Positions 1 through 8,792 of a stretch of 64,000 nucleotides of DNA are shown in pieces. The position numbers were made by a program, and so were the translations under genes. A model generated the notes under the pieces. The model did not search any database. It was not told the DNA's origin and saw only the letters and a program-made list of their open reading frames with translations. Numbering within the stretch: the first letter of the stretch is position 1; each line of letters opens with the position of its first letter. The stretch comes from Bacillus sp. F19 (GTDB lineage: Bacteria > Bacillota > Bacilli > Bacillales > Bacillaceae): the NCBI GenBank assembly GCA_023823795.1, contig CP085710.1, positions 4,056,001-4,120,000 on the forward strand. The letters are read 5' to 3'.

Positions 1-1
1 G

Positions 2-361
2 CTCGGGCGGAAAATTGATGAGCATCAGGCAAATGTATTCTTAGTCAACACAGGCTGGACTGGAGGAGAATACGGAACCGGCAAGCGCATGAAACTGAAA
101 TATACCCGTGCAATGGTTCTATCCGCTCTTGAAGGCGAATTAGACAACGTGGAAACTGTTACAGATGAAAACTTCGGACTGAAAATTCCAATTCACGTGC
201 CTGGTGTGCCGGATGAAGTGCTGCAGCCAGTTAAAACTTGGGACAGCGTAGATGCGTATAATGAAAAAGCAAAAGAGCTAGCAGACAAGTTCAAACAGAA
301 TTTCAAAAAGTTCAAGCATGTTTCAGAAGAGATTGAAACTCTTGGGGGACCAACAGTATAA
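2..361 (+). CDS. pckA: Phosphoenolpyruvate carboxykinase (ATP), C-terminal part
   Basis: Partial gene entering from the left edge, in frame from base 2. The visible 119 residues hold the conserved NTGWTGG and GTGKRM stretches near the end of ATP-dependent PEP carboxykinases, which convert oxaloacetate and ATP to PEP in gluconeogenesis. The protein ends in a lysine-rich helix and GGPTV. A strong terminator follows directly. In B. subtilis pckA also lies next to the ytm/ytl genes, which supports the call. Catalytic and nucleotide-binding motifs lie outside the window. Confidence 0.95.
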   Translation, partial: LGRKIDEHQANVFLVNTGWTGGEYGTGKRMKLKYTRAMVLSALEGELDNVETVTDENFGLKIPIHVPGVPDEVLQPVKTWDSVDAYNEKAKELADKFKQNFKKFKHVSEEIETLGGPTV

Positions 362-369
362 GCATTCCA

Positions 370-404
370 AAGCTATGCCACACACTCTGGCATAGCTTTT
401 TTTG
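370..404 (+). terminator. Intrinsic terminator of pckA
   Basis: An 11-bp inverted repeat (aagctatgcca / tggcatagctt) is followed by a T run, nine bases after the pckA stop codon. Confidence 0.9.
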
Positions 405-534
405 ATTTATCGCAGCTGGCTTGATAAATGGAAAAGAACTCAGACTGAATCCGGTCTGAACGTTTTTCCTTTTTTGAGATAGATCCATATGATAAAATTG
501 TATAAAAAAGTAAATCAATCATTTCTTTAAGGGG

Positions 535-765
535 ATGATGTTTTTTTGTGAATTCAGTCCGTTTGGCAGCATCAATCAAAAAGGCATCTGCACGATTTGC
601 AACCGGTTTGAAGAAGTTGGGATGTTTACTGCAGAAATTAAAGGAAACGAACCTGGAACTTTCATTAAACGCGGCAATTATATTTGCCAGGACCCTCATA
701 CGTGCAATCAGAATATCACTTCATTGACGAAGTTAAATGATTTTCTGGCCTGGATGAAAAAATAG
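535..765 (+). CDS. Short FusB/FBP-type zinc-finger protein, probably truncated
   Basis: 76 residues that match only the C-terminal treble-clef zinc domain of FusB/FusC-type elongation factor G-binding proteins. Visible features are CTIC (C19, C22), the GNYICQD segment and a second cysteine pair (C51, C57), followed by a helix ending in WMKK. Full-length family members are about 210 residues, and the N-terminal helical EF-G-binding half is absent here. All three upstream frames carry stops within about 60 bp, so one frameshift does not restore it. The ribosome site (aagggg) lies unusually close to the two ATGs. It is either a remnant or a stand-alone zinc finger; the domain call is fairly safe, expression is not. 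Confidence 0.55.
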   Translation: MMFFCEFSPFGSINQKGICTICNRFEEVGMFTAEIKGNEPGTFIKRGNYICQDPHTCNQNITSLTKLNDFLAWMKK

Positions 766-788
766 CTCTTATAACCTAGGTGATCGGA

Positions 789-1580
789 ATGGATGGGGAA
801 AAAAGAATGAATGAACTCAATGGATTATTCCGAAAACGAATCGGCTTTCCTGAATACGCAAAAATCACTTTTCAAGATTTGGACGAAGTTCTTGAAAAAA
901 CGGCGAAGGCCATTCCATTTGAAAACTTATGCATCATAGATAACAAGACTTTAGAGATCAGCAAAGAGAACTTAATCTCTAAAGTGCTGATCAGGAAACA
1001 AGGCGGTCTTTGTTATGAGCTGAATCCCCTTTTCTATTTTTTCCTGATGGAAAACGATTTTCCTGCAAAATTGGTCCAAGGGATTGTTTATGATCATGCT
1101 GCAAAAGACTGGAGCAGAACCGGCAATACCCACGCAGCCATCCTCCTTATGGAAAATGAGCAAACCTATCTAATAGATACCGGGTTTGGGGGAAATCTGC
1201 CGCTTAAACCCGTTCCTTTGAATGGTAAAATCATTTCCTCTGAGAGAGGGCAATTCAGAATTACGAAGACTCCTGATCTACAAAAGGATCACTGCCTGGA
1301 AATGAAGCTGAAATATAAAGATAAGGAATGGAAAAAAGGATATGCTTTTGATTCTGAAAGCATTTATATGACTGAACTGAACGAAATTCAAGAAATCATC
1401 CTTGATTCAGCGGAATCACCTTTTAATAAAAATCGCTTGCTGACCAGATTTACTGAAAATGGAAACATCACATTGACAGACACATCCTTTACACAGTCTG
1501 TGAATGGTGAAGTGAAGAAAGAATCAATAGACAAAGCTAATTTTGAATCACTTGCTGAGAAATATTTTAACATGAAGTAA
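789..1580 (+). CDS. nat: Arylamine N-acetyltransferase
   Basis: 263 residues, close to the family length of 260-280. The catalytic triad of the NAT family is visible: C75 in RKQGGLCYELN, H115 in THAAIL and D130 in DTGFGG. Such cytosolic enzymes transfer acetyl from acetyl-CoA to aromatic amines and hydrazines. The ATG at 789 was chosen because aggtgat lies just upstream; a GTG at 780 and an ATG at 807 in the same frame are alternatives. It is a single-gene unit closed by a terminator. The physiological substrate cannot be read from sequence. Confidence 0.9.
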   Translation: MDGEKRMNELNGLFRKRIGFPEYAKITFQDLDEVLEKTAKAIPFENLCIIDNKTLEISKENLISKVLIRKQGGLCYELNPLFYFFLMENDFPAKLVQGIVYDHAAKDWSRTGNTHAAILLMENEQTYLIDTGFGGNLPLKPVPLNGKIISSERGQFRITKTPDLQKDHCLEMKLKYKDKEWKKGYAFDSESIYMTELNEIQEIILDSAESPFNKNRLLTRFTENGNITLTDTSFTQSVNGEVKKESIDKANFESLAEKYFNMK

Positions 1581-1585
1581 AACGC

Positions 1586-1613
1586 AAAAAAGCTGCCCGC
1601 CGGCAGCTTTTTT
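1586..1613 (+). terminator. Terminator after nat, usable in both directions
   Basis: Inverted repeat aaaaagctgcc-cgc-cggcagctttttt, six bases after the stop codon of nat. The facing gene ytmB ends at 1624, so the same hairpin may serve it. Confidence 0.85.
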
Positions 1614-1623
1614 CGTATGAATG

Positions 1624-1866
1624 TTAATTTGTAGATTTCAGCGCAATCAGCTGGTAAGTCAAAATGGTTTTAGAATCAGAGAGCTCAAGTTTTTTAATCA
1701 GAGCCTGTCCGCTTACTTCCCCTTCTTTTGTTTTTCTGACTTCAACGGGAATCTCCAGCGGATAAATGCGATAGCCCTCTTTTTCGAGAGAAAAAAGATT
1801 CTCTTCTAATCGGTTTTCTCTCCCTTTTGTCACGATCATCGTGTTCAATTCTAAAGGCATACCCAT
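1624..1866 (-). CDS. ytmB: YtmB-like protein, DUF2584 family
   Basis: 80-residue cytosolic protein of unknown function. It begins MGMPLELNTMIVTKGRE and resembles the DUF2584 proteins of Bacillus, with a compact beta-rich layout and a conserved YRIYPLEIPVEV segment. The reading frame can be extended upstream to 1947, but the ATG at 1866 has an excellent ribosome site (aaggag) and gives the usual family length. The neighbouring hydrolase gene lies 62 bp upstream on the same strand, as ytmA does in B. subtilis, so the two may be co-transcribed. I cannot assign a biochemical role. Confidence 0.8.
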   Translation of the reverse strand: MGMPLELNTMIVTKGRENRLEENLFSLEKEGYRIYPLEIPVEVRKTKEGEVSGQALIKKLELSDSKTILTYQLIALKSTN

Positions 1867-1928
1867 CTTAATCACTCCTTTTTCATATAACGTTATTTTA
1901 ACATATTTATTTAGCCCGATTCCTGATT

Positions 1929-2711
1929 TTATTGCTTTTTCATCCAAGAAGTCAGCTCTCTTACTACTTTTCGGTTAACTGCAGGAGGAAAATAATGCGT
2001 ATATTCCTCAAAATACATCGTATCTGCTCTTTTTCCAAGTTCACCAAGTCTTTTTTCGAGCAGATAAGCATGTTCGACTGAAACGTTTTGATCCTGAGCA
2101 CCATGAATAATAAGAATTGGAGCCTTTAATGCTTCCAGTTCATACAGCGGAGTTCTCCACTTGTATCTTTCAGGATATTTTGCAGGTGTCCCCCCTATCA
2201 CCCGCTTCATCATTCTCCGCAAGTCTTCCCGTTCCTCGTATGTAAGAGCCATATCAGAAACACCTCCCCATGTAACTAATGAACGGATATCCGGATCTAA
2301 AATTCCTGCAAAAAGCGCCATCACTCCTCCTCTTGAAAATCCGAAGACATGGATTCGTTCCTGATCAACTTTAGGGTGGTTTTTTAAAAGCGTCAGAGCA
2401 TGCAGCGCATCGTACCTGTCATCTCCTGCGAAGTCTTCATTCCCTTCTCCTCCCTGATTCCCCCGGTAAAACGGAGCCATCACGACAAAGCCTTCTGAAG
2501 CAAATTGCACAATCCGTCCGGCTCTTACCTTGCCTACATTTTTAATTCCGCCTCTTAAATAAAGAAAACCATCATACTTTCCTTCTTCAGCCGGCTCAGC
2601 AAGGAGCCCCTTTACCTTAAGCCCTTCGGAAAAATAGGTAACGAGCTGCAGTCTGATTTTAGGATTAGGCGACGGCAGCAGCTGACGCTCGATTATTGAA
2701 CCATTTTCCAT
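1929..2711 (-). CDS. ytmA: Alpha/beta hydrolase, prolyl-oligopeptidase-like (YtmA)
   Basis: 260 residues with an alpha/beta-hydrolase fold. The nucleophile elbow GFSRGG places the catalytic serine at about 126. The segment IIHGAQDQNV supplies the acidic residue and THYFPP near the C-terminus the histidine. An extended N-terminal beta segment and an oxyanion-type YLRGG motif resemble dipeptidyl-peptidase S9 relatives. No signal peptide is seen, so it is probably cytosolic. The start at 2711 follows gaggtg; the longer frame from 2744 lacks a good ribosome site. The substrate is unknown, either a peptide or an ester. Confidence 0.85.
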   Translation of the reverse strand: MENGSIIERQLLPSPNPKIRLQLVTYFSEGLKVKGLLAEPAEEGKYDGFLYLRGGIKNVGKVRAGRIVQFASEGFVVMAPFYRGNQGGEGNEDFAGDDRYDALHALTLLKNHPKVDQERIHVFGFSRGGVMALFAGILDPDIRSLVTWGGVSDMALTYEEREDLRRMMKRVIGGTPAKYPERYKWRTPLYELEALKAPILIIHGAQDQNVSVEHAYLLEKRLGELGKRADTMYFEEYTHYFPPAVNRKVVRELTSWMKKQ

Positions 2712-2817
2712 TTCCTTGCACCTCACAAAATCGTTTATGGGCATTCACACATTTTTTTCGCAATCATACATTATTTTAGGCGCTACAAAACTGGATACTC
2801 ATTTTAATATTTTTTGA

Positions 2818-2832
2818 TGGTGTCTGTCACCA
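2818..2832. promoter_or_regulatory. Perfect small palindrome before ytlA
   Basis: TGGTG-TCTGT-CACCA, a 5-bp inverted repeat directly upstream of the ytlA ribosome binding site. It lacks a T run, so it is not a typical terminator. It could be a weak mRNA hairpin or an operator; the function is unproven. Confidence 0.4.
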
Positions 2833-2845
2833 AGGAGGATTTCAT

Positions 2846-3832
2846 ATGAAAAAAAGTCTCATTGGCTTTGCGGTACTCGCTCTTCTTATCTTTACACTAA
2901 GTGCGTGCAATCAAAACAAGCCAGAAAAAATCAGGTTGGCTGAGGTTACTCATTCCATCTTTTATGCTCCTTTATATGCAGCAATGTCTGAAGGTTTTTT
3001 TGAAGAAGAAGGCCTGAATGTTGAGCTGACAACGACATGGGGCGGAGATAAAACAATGACAGCTCTTCTCTCAGACGGAGCTGATATTGCACTTGTTGGC
3101 TCTGAAACATCGATTTACGTTTCTGCTCAAGGCACTAAAGATCCGGTTATCAATTTTGCCCAGCTAACACAAACGGATGGAACGTTCCTCGTCTCAAGAG
3201 AAAAAATCAAGAATTTCAGCTGGGATCAGCTTAAAGGCAGTACTTTCCTTGGTCAGCGCAAAGGCGGAATGCCGCAAATGGTTGGAGAATTTGTATTAAA
3301 GCAGCAGGGAATTGATCCGCAGAATGATTTAAATCTGATTCAAAATATTGATTTTGCTAATATTTCGAGTGCATTTGCTTCAGGAACCGGCGATTTCGTT
3401 CAGCTGTTTGAGCCTACTGCCAGCATTTTTGAAAAAGAAGGCACAGGCCACATTGTGGCATCATTCGGAAGAGAATCCGGTAAAGTTCCTTACACAACAT
3501 TTATGGCAAAAGAAAGCTTTTTAAAAGAGGATTCAGAAGCTGCAGAAAAATTTACAAAAGCTATTTATAAAGCACAGCAATGGGTTGAAGAAAACAGCTC
3601 TGAAACCATTGCAAAAGCCATTGCCCCGCAATTTAAAGATACAGACCTTGAGATTATCACAACTGTAGTTGAACGCTATAAAGAGCAGGGATCTTTTGCG
3701 ACTGATCCAATCCTTGATGAGGCTGAATGGACCAATCTTCAAAACATCATGGAAGAAGCGAACGAATTGCCGGAACGTATTGAACACGAGACTCTGGTTA
3801 ATACGAAGTTCGCAGAAGACGCTGCAAAGTAA
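2846..3832 (+). CDS. ytlA: ABC transporter substrate-binding lipoprotein (NMT1/SsuA-like)
   Basis: 328 residues. A lysine-rich signal peptide ends in the lipobox LSAC with C21, so it is a membrane-anchored extracellular binding protein. The mature part carries the NMT1/THI5-like motifs FYAPLYAAMSEGFFEEEGLNVEL and a GSETS loop typical of NitT/TauT/SsuA receptors. The strong ribosome site aaggagg fixes the start. It is the first gene of a three-gene importer with ytlC and ytlD. The family binds nitrate, taurine, sulfonates or thiamine-precursor pyrimidines; no riboswitch or sulfur-box is visible upstream, so the ligand is open. Confidence 0.88.
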   Translation: MKKSLIGFAVLALLIFTLSACNQNKPEKIRLAEVTHSIFYAPLYAAMSEGFFEEEGLNVELTTTWGGDKTMTALLSDGADIALVGSETSIYVSAQGTKDPVINFAQLTQTDGTFLVSREKIKNFSWDQLKGSTFLGQRKGGMPQMVGEFVLKQQGIDPQNDLNLIQNIDFANISSAFASGTGDFVQLFEPTASIFEKEGTGHIVASFGRESGKVPYTTFMAKESFLKEDSEAAEKFTKAIYKAQQWVEENSSETIAKAIAPQFKDTDLEIITTVVERYKEQGSFATDPILDEAEWTNLQNIMEEANELPERIEHETLVNTKFAEDAAK

Positions 3833-3844
3833 GGAGGTTTCAGC

Positions 3845-4618
3845 ATGTCTTTCTTGACGATCCAGCATATCCACCATATGTATTTTACAAAAGAATCAGC
3901 AACCCTTGCATTAGAGGATATTGATTTACAAATAGAGGAAGGAGAATTCATCTCCTTTCTTGGCCCGAGCGGATGCGGCAAAACTACCCTGCTGTCCATA
4001 ATCGCGGGCCTGATTTCACCAACAAAAGGAAGCATTTTAATGGAAGACAGACCAGTCAAAAAAGACTCCTCTGCCATTGGATATATGCTGCAGCAGGATT
4101 ACCTGTTCCCGTGGAAAACGATTGAAGAAAACATTCTGCTCGGACTGAAAATCGGAGGTAACCTTTCAGCAAAAGCGAAAGAGAAAAGCCTTTCCCTTCT
4201 AAAAGATATGGGACTTGAGAATGTCGAGAAGAAATACCCCCGGCAGCTCTCGGGCGGCATGAGGCAGCGTGCAGCTCTGGTCAGAACGCTCTCTACAAAC
4301 CCTAAGCTTCTTATGCTTGATGAACCTTTTTCAGCGCTTGATTATCAAACAAAGCTAAAGCTCGAAGACCTCGTCTGGAGCACATTGAAGGATTTCAGGA
4401 AAACAGCCCTGCTTGTCACACATGATATTGGCGAAGCCATCGCTATGAGTGACCGCATCTTTCTTCTTTCCTCTAAACCAGGCAGAATCGCTCAAATCTT
4501 TCACGTGCCAGAAGAATTAAAGAACCTTACACCATTTACCGCGAGACAGCATCCCTCCTTTACAGATCTTTTTCAGCACATTTGGAAGGAGCTGGATCAG
4601 CTTGATGGAAAAGAATGA
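3845..4618 (+). CDS. ytlC: ABC transporter ATP-binding protein (NitT/TauT family)
   Basis: 257 residues with a Walker [10 protein letters not shown] (about 42-50), a Q-loop around LQQDYLFPW, the signature LSGGMRQR, Walker [13 protein letters not shown] and the switch histidine in VTHDIGEA. The Q-loop and signature are typical of the SsuB/TauB/NrtD group. It starts 12 bp after ytlA with an aaggagg site and overlaps the following permease gene, so translation is coupled. It would energise uptake of the YtlA ligand at the inner face of the membrane. Confidence 0.92.
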   Translation: MSFLTIQHIHHMYFTKESATLALEDIDLQIEEGEFISFLGPSGCGKTTLLSIIAGLISPTKGSILMEDRPVKKDSSAIGYMLQQDYLFPWKTIEENILLGLKIGGNLSAKAKEKSLSLLKDMGLENVEKKYPRQLSGGMRQRAALVRTLSTNPKLLMLDEPFSALDYQTKLKLEDLVWSTLKDFRKTALLVTHDIGEAIAMSDRIFLLSSKPGRIAQIFHVPEELKNLTPFTARQHPSFTDLFQHIWKELDQLDGKE

Positions 4619-5411
4619 ATTAAACAGATTGCATCAATCTTATTTAAAAGGTTTGAAAAAAGAGAAAAACTGGGTAAAGTTTTATCAAATTCTTATCTTT
4701 ATCACTTTTTTCTCACTATGGGAATTAGCTGGAAAGAGAGAGTGGATTGACCCCCTGCTGTTCAGTTATCCTTCTAAAATATGGAGCTTATTTTTGGAAA
4801 AGGCAGCTGATGGATCGCTCTTATCAAATTTGAGTGTCACCTTATTTGAAACCGTTCTTGGGTTTATAATCGGCACCCTGTCCGGCACTGTGCTTGCAGC
4901 TGTTCTCTGGTGGTCTAAGCGGCTGTCAAATATTCTTGATCCATACTTGGTCATTTTAAATGCCATGCCAAAGGTTGCGCTTGGACCTATATTAATCGTT
5001 GCACTTGGACCGGGTTATTTCTCTATTATTGCGATGGGCGCCATCATCTCTATCATTATAACAACAATCGTAGTTTATACGGCATTCAGAGAAATTGATT
5101 CTAACTACCTAAAGGTGCTTCAGACATTCGGCGCTTCAAAATGGCAGATGTTTAAAGAAGCCGTACTGCCCGCATCATTTCCTACGATTATTTCTACCTT
5201 GAAAGTTAATGTAGGACTCTCATGGGTTGGTGTCATAGTCGGAGAATTCCTGGTATCCGCAAAAGGTTTGGGCTACTTGATCATTTACGGCTTTCAGGTC
5301 TTCAACTTCACTCTCGTTCTTCTCTCGCTTATCATTATCGCCTGCTTTGCAACCATTATGTATCAGGCCGTTGAACTGCTGGAGAGAAAGCTGGTTAAGG
5401 ATGATGAATAG
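4605..5411 (+). CDS. ytlD: ABC transporter permease (NitT/TauT family)
   Basis: 268 residues with about six membrane segments. The coupling-helix EAA motif appears around [21 protein letters not shown]-like residues in the second half. It overlaps the end of ytlC by 14 bp. The ATG at 4605 and a TTG at 4602 are both possible after the aaggag at 4586. It forms the channel for the YtlA-bound ligand. B. subtilis has the same order, apart from the small ytlB gene, which I do not find here. Confidence 0.9.
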   Translation: MEKNELNRLHQSYLKGLKKEKNWVKFYQILIFITFFSLWELAGKREWIDPLLFSYPSKIWSLFLEKAADGSLLSNLSVTLFETVLGFIIGTLSGTVLAAVLWWSKRLSNILDPYLVILNAMPKVALGPILIVALGPGYFSIIAMGAIISIIITTIVVYTAFREIDSNYLKVLQTFGASKWQMFKEAVLPASFPTIISTLKVNVGLSWVGVIVGEFLVSAKGLGYLIIYGFQVFNFTLVLLSLIIIACFATIMYQAVELLERKLVKDDE

Positions 5412-5412
5412 C

Positions 5413-5442
5413 AAATACGGCCTGAACGGGCCGTATTTTTGT
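5413..5442 (+). terminator. Terminator of the ytlACD operon
   Basis: Stem aaatacggcc / gggccgtattt with loop tgaac and a following T run, directly after the ytlD stop codon. Confidence 0.9.
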
Positions 5443-5624
5443 TTTACTGCTGGATTATCAGCCTTAATAGATCCTGTGACATTTTAATTATTCGTATCCC
5501 TAGTCTATTTGGCATTTGCTAGAATTGAAGGAAAATGATAGAATTTAACAGAAAGTTCCGGTTATTCCGCCTCTGTCTCTGGCCTTAACATTTGTTTCTT
5601 AAAAAATGATTAGGAGGGGTTGTA

Positions 5625-6593
5625 ATGGAAAAGTCTATTAAATTAATCCCGTACAAAGTTGACAATCAGCTTGTAGAGGTACATCAAATCCCGGAAGGCG
5701 TGGATTTAATTCAAGCCCCCGCATTATGGAGCAAAGGATTTAAAGGCAAAGATGTTTTGATCGCAGTAATTGATACAGGGTGTGATGCTCAGCACCCGGA
5801 TTTAAAGGGCAGAGTAATCGGCGGCCGCAACTTTACAGATGATGATAATGGAGATCCGGAAGTATTTAGAGACTACAACGGCCACGGAACTCATGTGTCC
5901 GGTACGATTGCTGCCGTAAATGCTGAATCAGGAGTTATTGGGGTAGCACCTGAAGCTAAGCTCCTTATTTTAAAAGCACTTGGCGGTGAAGAAGGTTCAG
6001 GTGCCTATGAGTGGATTATTAATGCCATTGAATATGCTATCTCAGAGAAGGCTGATATTATCTCGATGTCTCTCGGCGGACCAACAGACGTGCCTGAGCT
6101 TCATCAGGCCGTTCAGAAGGCTGTCCAAAATCAAATCCTTGTCGTATGTGCAGCTGGAAATGAAGGCGATGGCAACAGCAAAACATCTGAGTTTTCTTAC
6201 CCTGGCTGCTATAATGAAGTCATTTCAGTCGGAGCAATCAGCCTTCAAAGAAAATCTTCTTACTTTACAAATTCCAATAATGAAATAGATGCCGTGGCAC
6301 CAGGTGAGAAAATTATTTCTACCATTCCAGGCGGAAAATATGCCGTTTTCAGCGGAACATCGATGTCCGCACCGCACGTTTCAGGCGCTCTTGCATTAGT
6401 GAAACGCCTGTCTGAAAGTGAATTTGATCGAACGCTCACTGAACCTGAAATTTACGCACAGCTAATGAAACGAACCATTTCACTAGGTTTTCCAAAAAGC
6501 CTTGAGGGAAACGGGCTGATTTACTTGACTGCACCAGACCTGCTTGCCGATTTTCTTAAAAAAGAAAAAATCCCTTCAACAATTGATGTTTGA
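5625..6593 (+). CDS. ispA: Intracellular subtilisin-like serine protease
   Basis: 322 residues with no signal peptide. The short N-terminal inhibitory extension has the LIPYKV motif typical of intracellular subtilisins. The catalytic triad is D50 (VIDTGCD), H87 (NGHGTHVSG) and S246 (SGTSMSAPH), with the oxyanion asparagine in AAGNEG. In Bacillus this enzyme degrades cytosolic protein as cells leave growth. Start fixed by a strong aggagggg. It is monocistronic and followed by a terminator. Length and motifs match B. subtilis IspA well. Confidence 0.93.
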   Translation: MEKSIKLIPYKVDNQLVEVHQIPEGVDLIQAPALWSKGFKGKDVLIAVIDTGCDAQHPDLKGRVIGGRNFTDDDNGDPEVFRDYNGHGTHVSGTIAAVNAESGVIGVAPEAKLLILKALGGEEGSGAYEWIINAIEYAISEKADIISMSLGGPTDVPELHQAVQKAVQNQILVVCAAGNEGDGNSKTSEFSYPGCYNEVISVGAISLQRKSSYFTNSNNEIDAVAPGEKIISTIPGGKYAVFSGTSMSAPHVSGALALVKRLSESEFDRTLTEPEIYAQLMKRTISLGFPKSLEGNGLIYLTAPDLLADFLKKEKIPSTIDV

Positions 6594-6602
6594 CCATATT
6601 TT

Positions 6603-6630
6603 AAGGCTTTCGGATACCGAAAGCCTTTTT
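6603..6630 (+). terminator. Terminator of ispA
   Basis: Stem aaggctttcgg / ccgaaagcctt with an ata loop and T-rich tail. The converging gene ends at 6632, so it may act in both directions. Confidence 0.88.
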
Positions 6631-6631
6631 A

Positions 6632-7183
6632 TTATTTATCATTTATACCTTTATAAGGAACCCCGTTCATTTTTGCAGCAGAATAAAAATTTGCATGATC
6701 ACTGTTGAATCTTCTGTCTCGAAGAAAGACAAGCTCTTCTCCATCCTTAAATAACAGCTTCACCTGCCAGTTAACCGCCTCATCATCTGATTCTTCCGTG
6801 ATAATTTCTTTAACATCCTTCCATTCGTAGCTAGTTTCAGCAAAAGACCATGGTTTGCTGAATATAATTTCATCATAAGTCACCACCTTATAGTGATCTG
6901 TACCAAGTCCAATCCCAATAACCCCAATAACAGCTAACGGCAATGCAGCCTTCCATAGTTTTTTCTGATTCAAATACATCAAAAAACTTGCAAGTGCGAA
7001 AATTCCAATTGATATTCCGTATATATACAGCACAAGCTTAGGCGTTTGGATTGTAGCTGTATTCATTGTGTGAAATAAAATGTTATGTATGGTATACGGA
7101 GCAATCAGGATCACAAAAAAACTTGAGACTGCTAATACTAAAGAAATGGCCATCCAAATGTATCTTGGTTCACTGTGAGTCAT
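6632..7183 (-). CDS. Membrane protein with C-terminal PH-like domain, unknown function
   Basis: 183 residues. Three predicted membrane helices (about 8-30, 48-66 and 72-92) precede a soluble, beta-rich C-terminal domain that begins around YDEIIFSKPWSF and contains YEWKDVKEI, a pattern resembling bacterial PH/YdbT-like domains. The ribosome site agggggatt fits the ATG at 7183. It lies alone between ispA and ytkD. I do not recognise a named family; the gene looks real by its codon use, ribosome site and membrane pattern. Confidence 0.7.
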   Translation of the reverse strand: MTHSEPRYIWMAISLVLAVSSFFVILIAPYTIHNILFHTMNTATIQTPKLVLYIYGISIGIFALASFLMYLNQKKLWKAALPLAVIGVIGIGLGTDHYKVVTYDEIIFSKPWSFAETSYEWKDVKEIITEESDDEAVNWQVKLLFKDGEELVFLRDRRFNSDHANFYSAAKMNGVPYKGINDK

Positions 7184-7286
7184 TTTTTAATCCCCCTGCT
7201 TTCATCTCTCCAATTAATATTACTATATTTTCCAATGGAACGTTTTATTTTTTAAACAAAAAAAATCCCGGCATCCAATACCGGAA

Positions 7287-7760
7287 TCATACCAAATATT
7301 CAGCCAAGACTTTCTCCAGGCTCTTAACCAATACATTATCTTTCATAATAAAGCTGAACTTGCGATTCCTCCCGATATCCTCGGGCAGTGCTTCAAATAA
7401 GATTGGTCCTTTTGTTTCAAGATAGTCGGTTTGTGGGATAATCTCGCCAATTTCTGCGTAATAGATGTTTTTAATGATGGTTTTTTCTTTTCCGAGCACC
7501 TTATACTGTCCTATATATCTTAGTTTTGATACGGTTGCTCCTGTTTCTTCTTTTACTTCTCTTAACGCAGCATCATCAGGACTTTCTGAGTTTTCGACCT
7601 TGCCGCCGGGAAATTCATATCCGCGATCTCTATGAATCGTAAGCAGCCACTGATCCCCATACCGGCAAATGACCCAAACATGCTTAGGTTCTTTTGAAAA
7701 TGGATATTCTTCAAAAGACAGATGAACTTCATTGTGATAATAATCTTTAAATCGAAACAT
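7287..7760 (-). CDS. ytkD: Nudix hydrolase YtkD
   Basis: 157 residues. A complete Nudix box runs from GGKVENSE through REVKEETG (GX5EX7REUXEEXGU), about residues 74-96. It matches B. subtilis YtkD, reported both as an 8-oxo-dGTP/nucleotide-cleaning enzyme and as an RNA 5'-pyrophosphohydrolase. Cytosolic. The ATG at 7760 is preceded by a gaggg site. It precedes ytkC and dps in the same order as in B. subtilis. The choice between nucleotide and mRNA substrates cannot be made from sequence. Confidence 0.88.
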   Translation of the reverse strand: MFRFKDYYHNEVHLSFEEYPFSKEPKHVWVICRYGDQWLLTIHRDRGYEFPGGKVENSESPDDAALREVKEETGATVSKLRYIGQYKVLGKEKTIIKNIYYAEIGEIIPQTDYLETKGPILFEALPEDIGRNRKFSFIMKDNVLVKSLEKVLAEYLV

Positions 7761-7824
7761 TTCTATCCCTCAATTTCTATGTGTCCATAAAAATCTTATC
7801 ACAATGAAAGAGTTTGTATAAGAC

Positions 7825-8157
7825 CTATTGTTGTTCTTCAATCTTTTTTAGAATTCCCTGGGAACGAATGTGATTCTTGGCTTCTTCGTCTCCAAGCTTA
7901 TAAATCATTTCATAAATTTTATAATTCGTTTGATCAATTGCATCATTCTGCCTGTCATAATGATATTCTAAATACGGTACATGGGCTCTGAAAAAACCCT
8001 GCCAGTCAGACGAATACACCTGATCAAAATACTCTCTGAGCGATGTAATTTCTTCTTCTGTCGCTTCAATCTTATAATCCCACGGAGCTGACGTGCTCAG
8101 CTGTGATATTTCACCGTTCGCAACCGTTACAAAATAAGTTTGCTTCGTATCTGACAT
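7825..8157 (-). CDS. Conserved hypothetical protein between ytkD and ytkC
   Basis: 110-residue soluble protein, acidic, with a beta-rich N-terminus (TYFVTVANGEIS) and a helical C-terminal part. An aaaggggtg ribosome site precedes the ATG. Similar short proteins occur beside ytkD/ytkC in Bacillaceae, but I do not recognise a domain of known function. There is no signal peptide or membrane segment. Confidence 0.65.
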   Translation of the reverse strand: MSDTKQTYFVTVANGEISQLSTSAPWDYKIEATEEEITSLREYFDQVYSSDWQGFFRAHVPYLEYHYDRQNDAIDQTNYKIYEMIYKLGDEEAKNHIRSQGILKKIEEQQ

Positions 8158-8226
8158 TTCCTAAAAGCACCCCTTTACTTGTCCATTGTTTATTTTTTTC
8201 CTATTCATGAACAAATTATTCGGCAC

Positions 8227-8631
8227 TCATTTTTTAAACAATTGCTCAATAAACTCTAAAATCCTAATTAAAAACTTCGGAACAGGCAGCTTCACATAAT
8301 GAGCATTTCTTAAGATGTGGAGAGCTTCGAAAACTATATAGAAGCAGATCGTTCCATCACGCAGTATATAGTTCGTATTAAGCACCAAATCAATTAAATT
8401 TGCAACAGCCACGACTGAAATGATGATAACCTTTGCACCAAGCCTTGACATCGAATTTCTAAGCAAATTTCCAGTATTGGTTAGAGCATCTGCCAGAATA
8501 AATGTGACTAACTCAATGAACATTAACGAAAGCAGAATTAAAAAAATTTCATGAAGCTCGCCAACTATGAAGGTGAGCACGGAAAAATAAATGGATGTAA
8601 ACATAAGCAAGCCCATTTCTGGACGAGACAT
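8227..8631 (-). CDS. ytkC: Holin-like membrane protein YtkC
   Basis: 134 residues with three or four membrane helices and a short charged C-terminus (EFIEQLFKK). It fits the toxin-secretion/phage-lysis holin family to which B. subtilis YtkC belongs. The ATG at 8631 has a perfect aaggaagg site. No lysin gene lies next to it and no phage genes are near, so this is a chromosomal holin-like protein rather than part of a prophage. A role in lysis or peptide export is unproven. Confidence 0.8.
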   Translation of the reverse strand: MSRPEMGLLMFTSIYFSVLTFIVGELHEIFLILLSLMFIELVTFILADALTNTGNLLRNSMSRLGAKVIIISVVAVANLIDLVLNTNYILRDGTICFYIVFEALHILRNAHYVKLPVPKFLIRILEFIEQLFKK

Positions 8632-8750
8632 CTTCTTGCCTTCCTTTCAAAAATAATAGATTCCATATATCTTATGTTTTCTCTCCCTCTTTGCTCTAGC
8701 AGATACCCCTTAGTGAAAAAATGTACTGAATGAGCCAGGGCAAAGCACAT

Positions 8751-8785
8751 AAAAGACCGGTCCATTGTACACGGACCGGTCTTTT
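8751..8785. terminator. Strong hairpin, probable bidirectional terminator
   Basis: A perfect 13-bp stem, aaaagaccggtcc / ggaccggtctttt, with a 9-base loop and T tails on both strands. It lies just beyond the end of the YjfB-like reading frame. Confidence 0.8.
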
Positions 8786-8792
8786 ATGGCAG

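Noticed and set aside
8227-8631. Prophage remnant suggested by a holin-like gene
   Set aside because: No lysin, tail, integrase or attachment site nearby, and the gene is in its conserved chromosomal position next to ytkD and dps.
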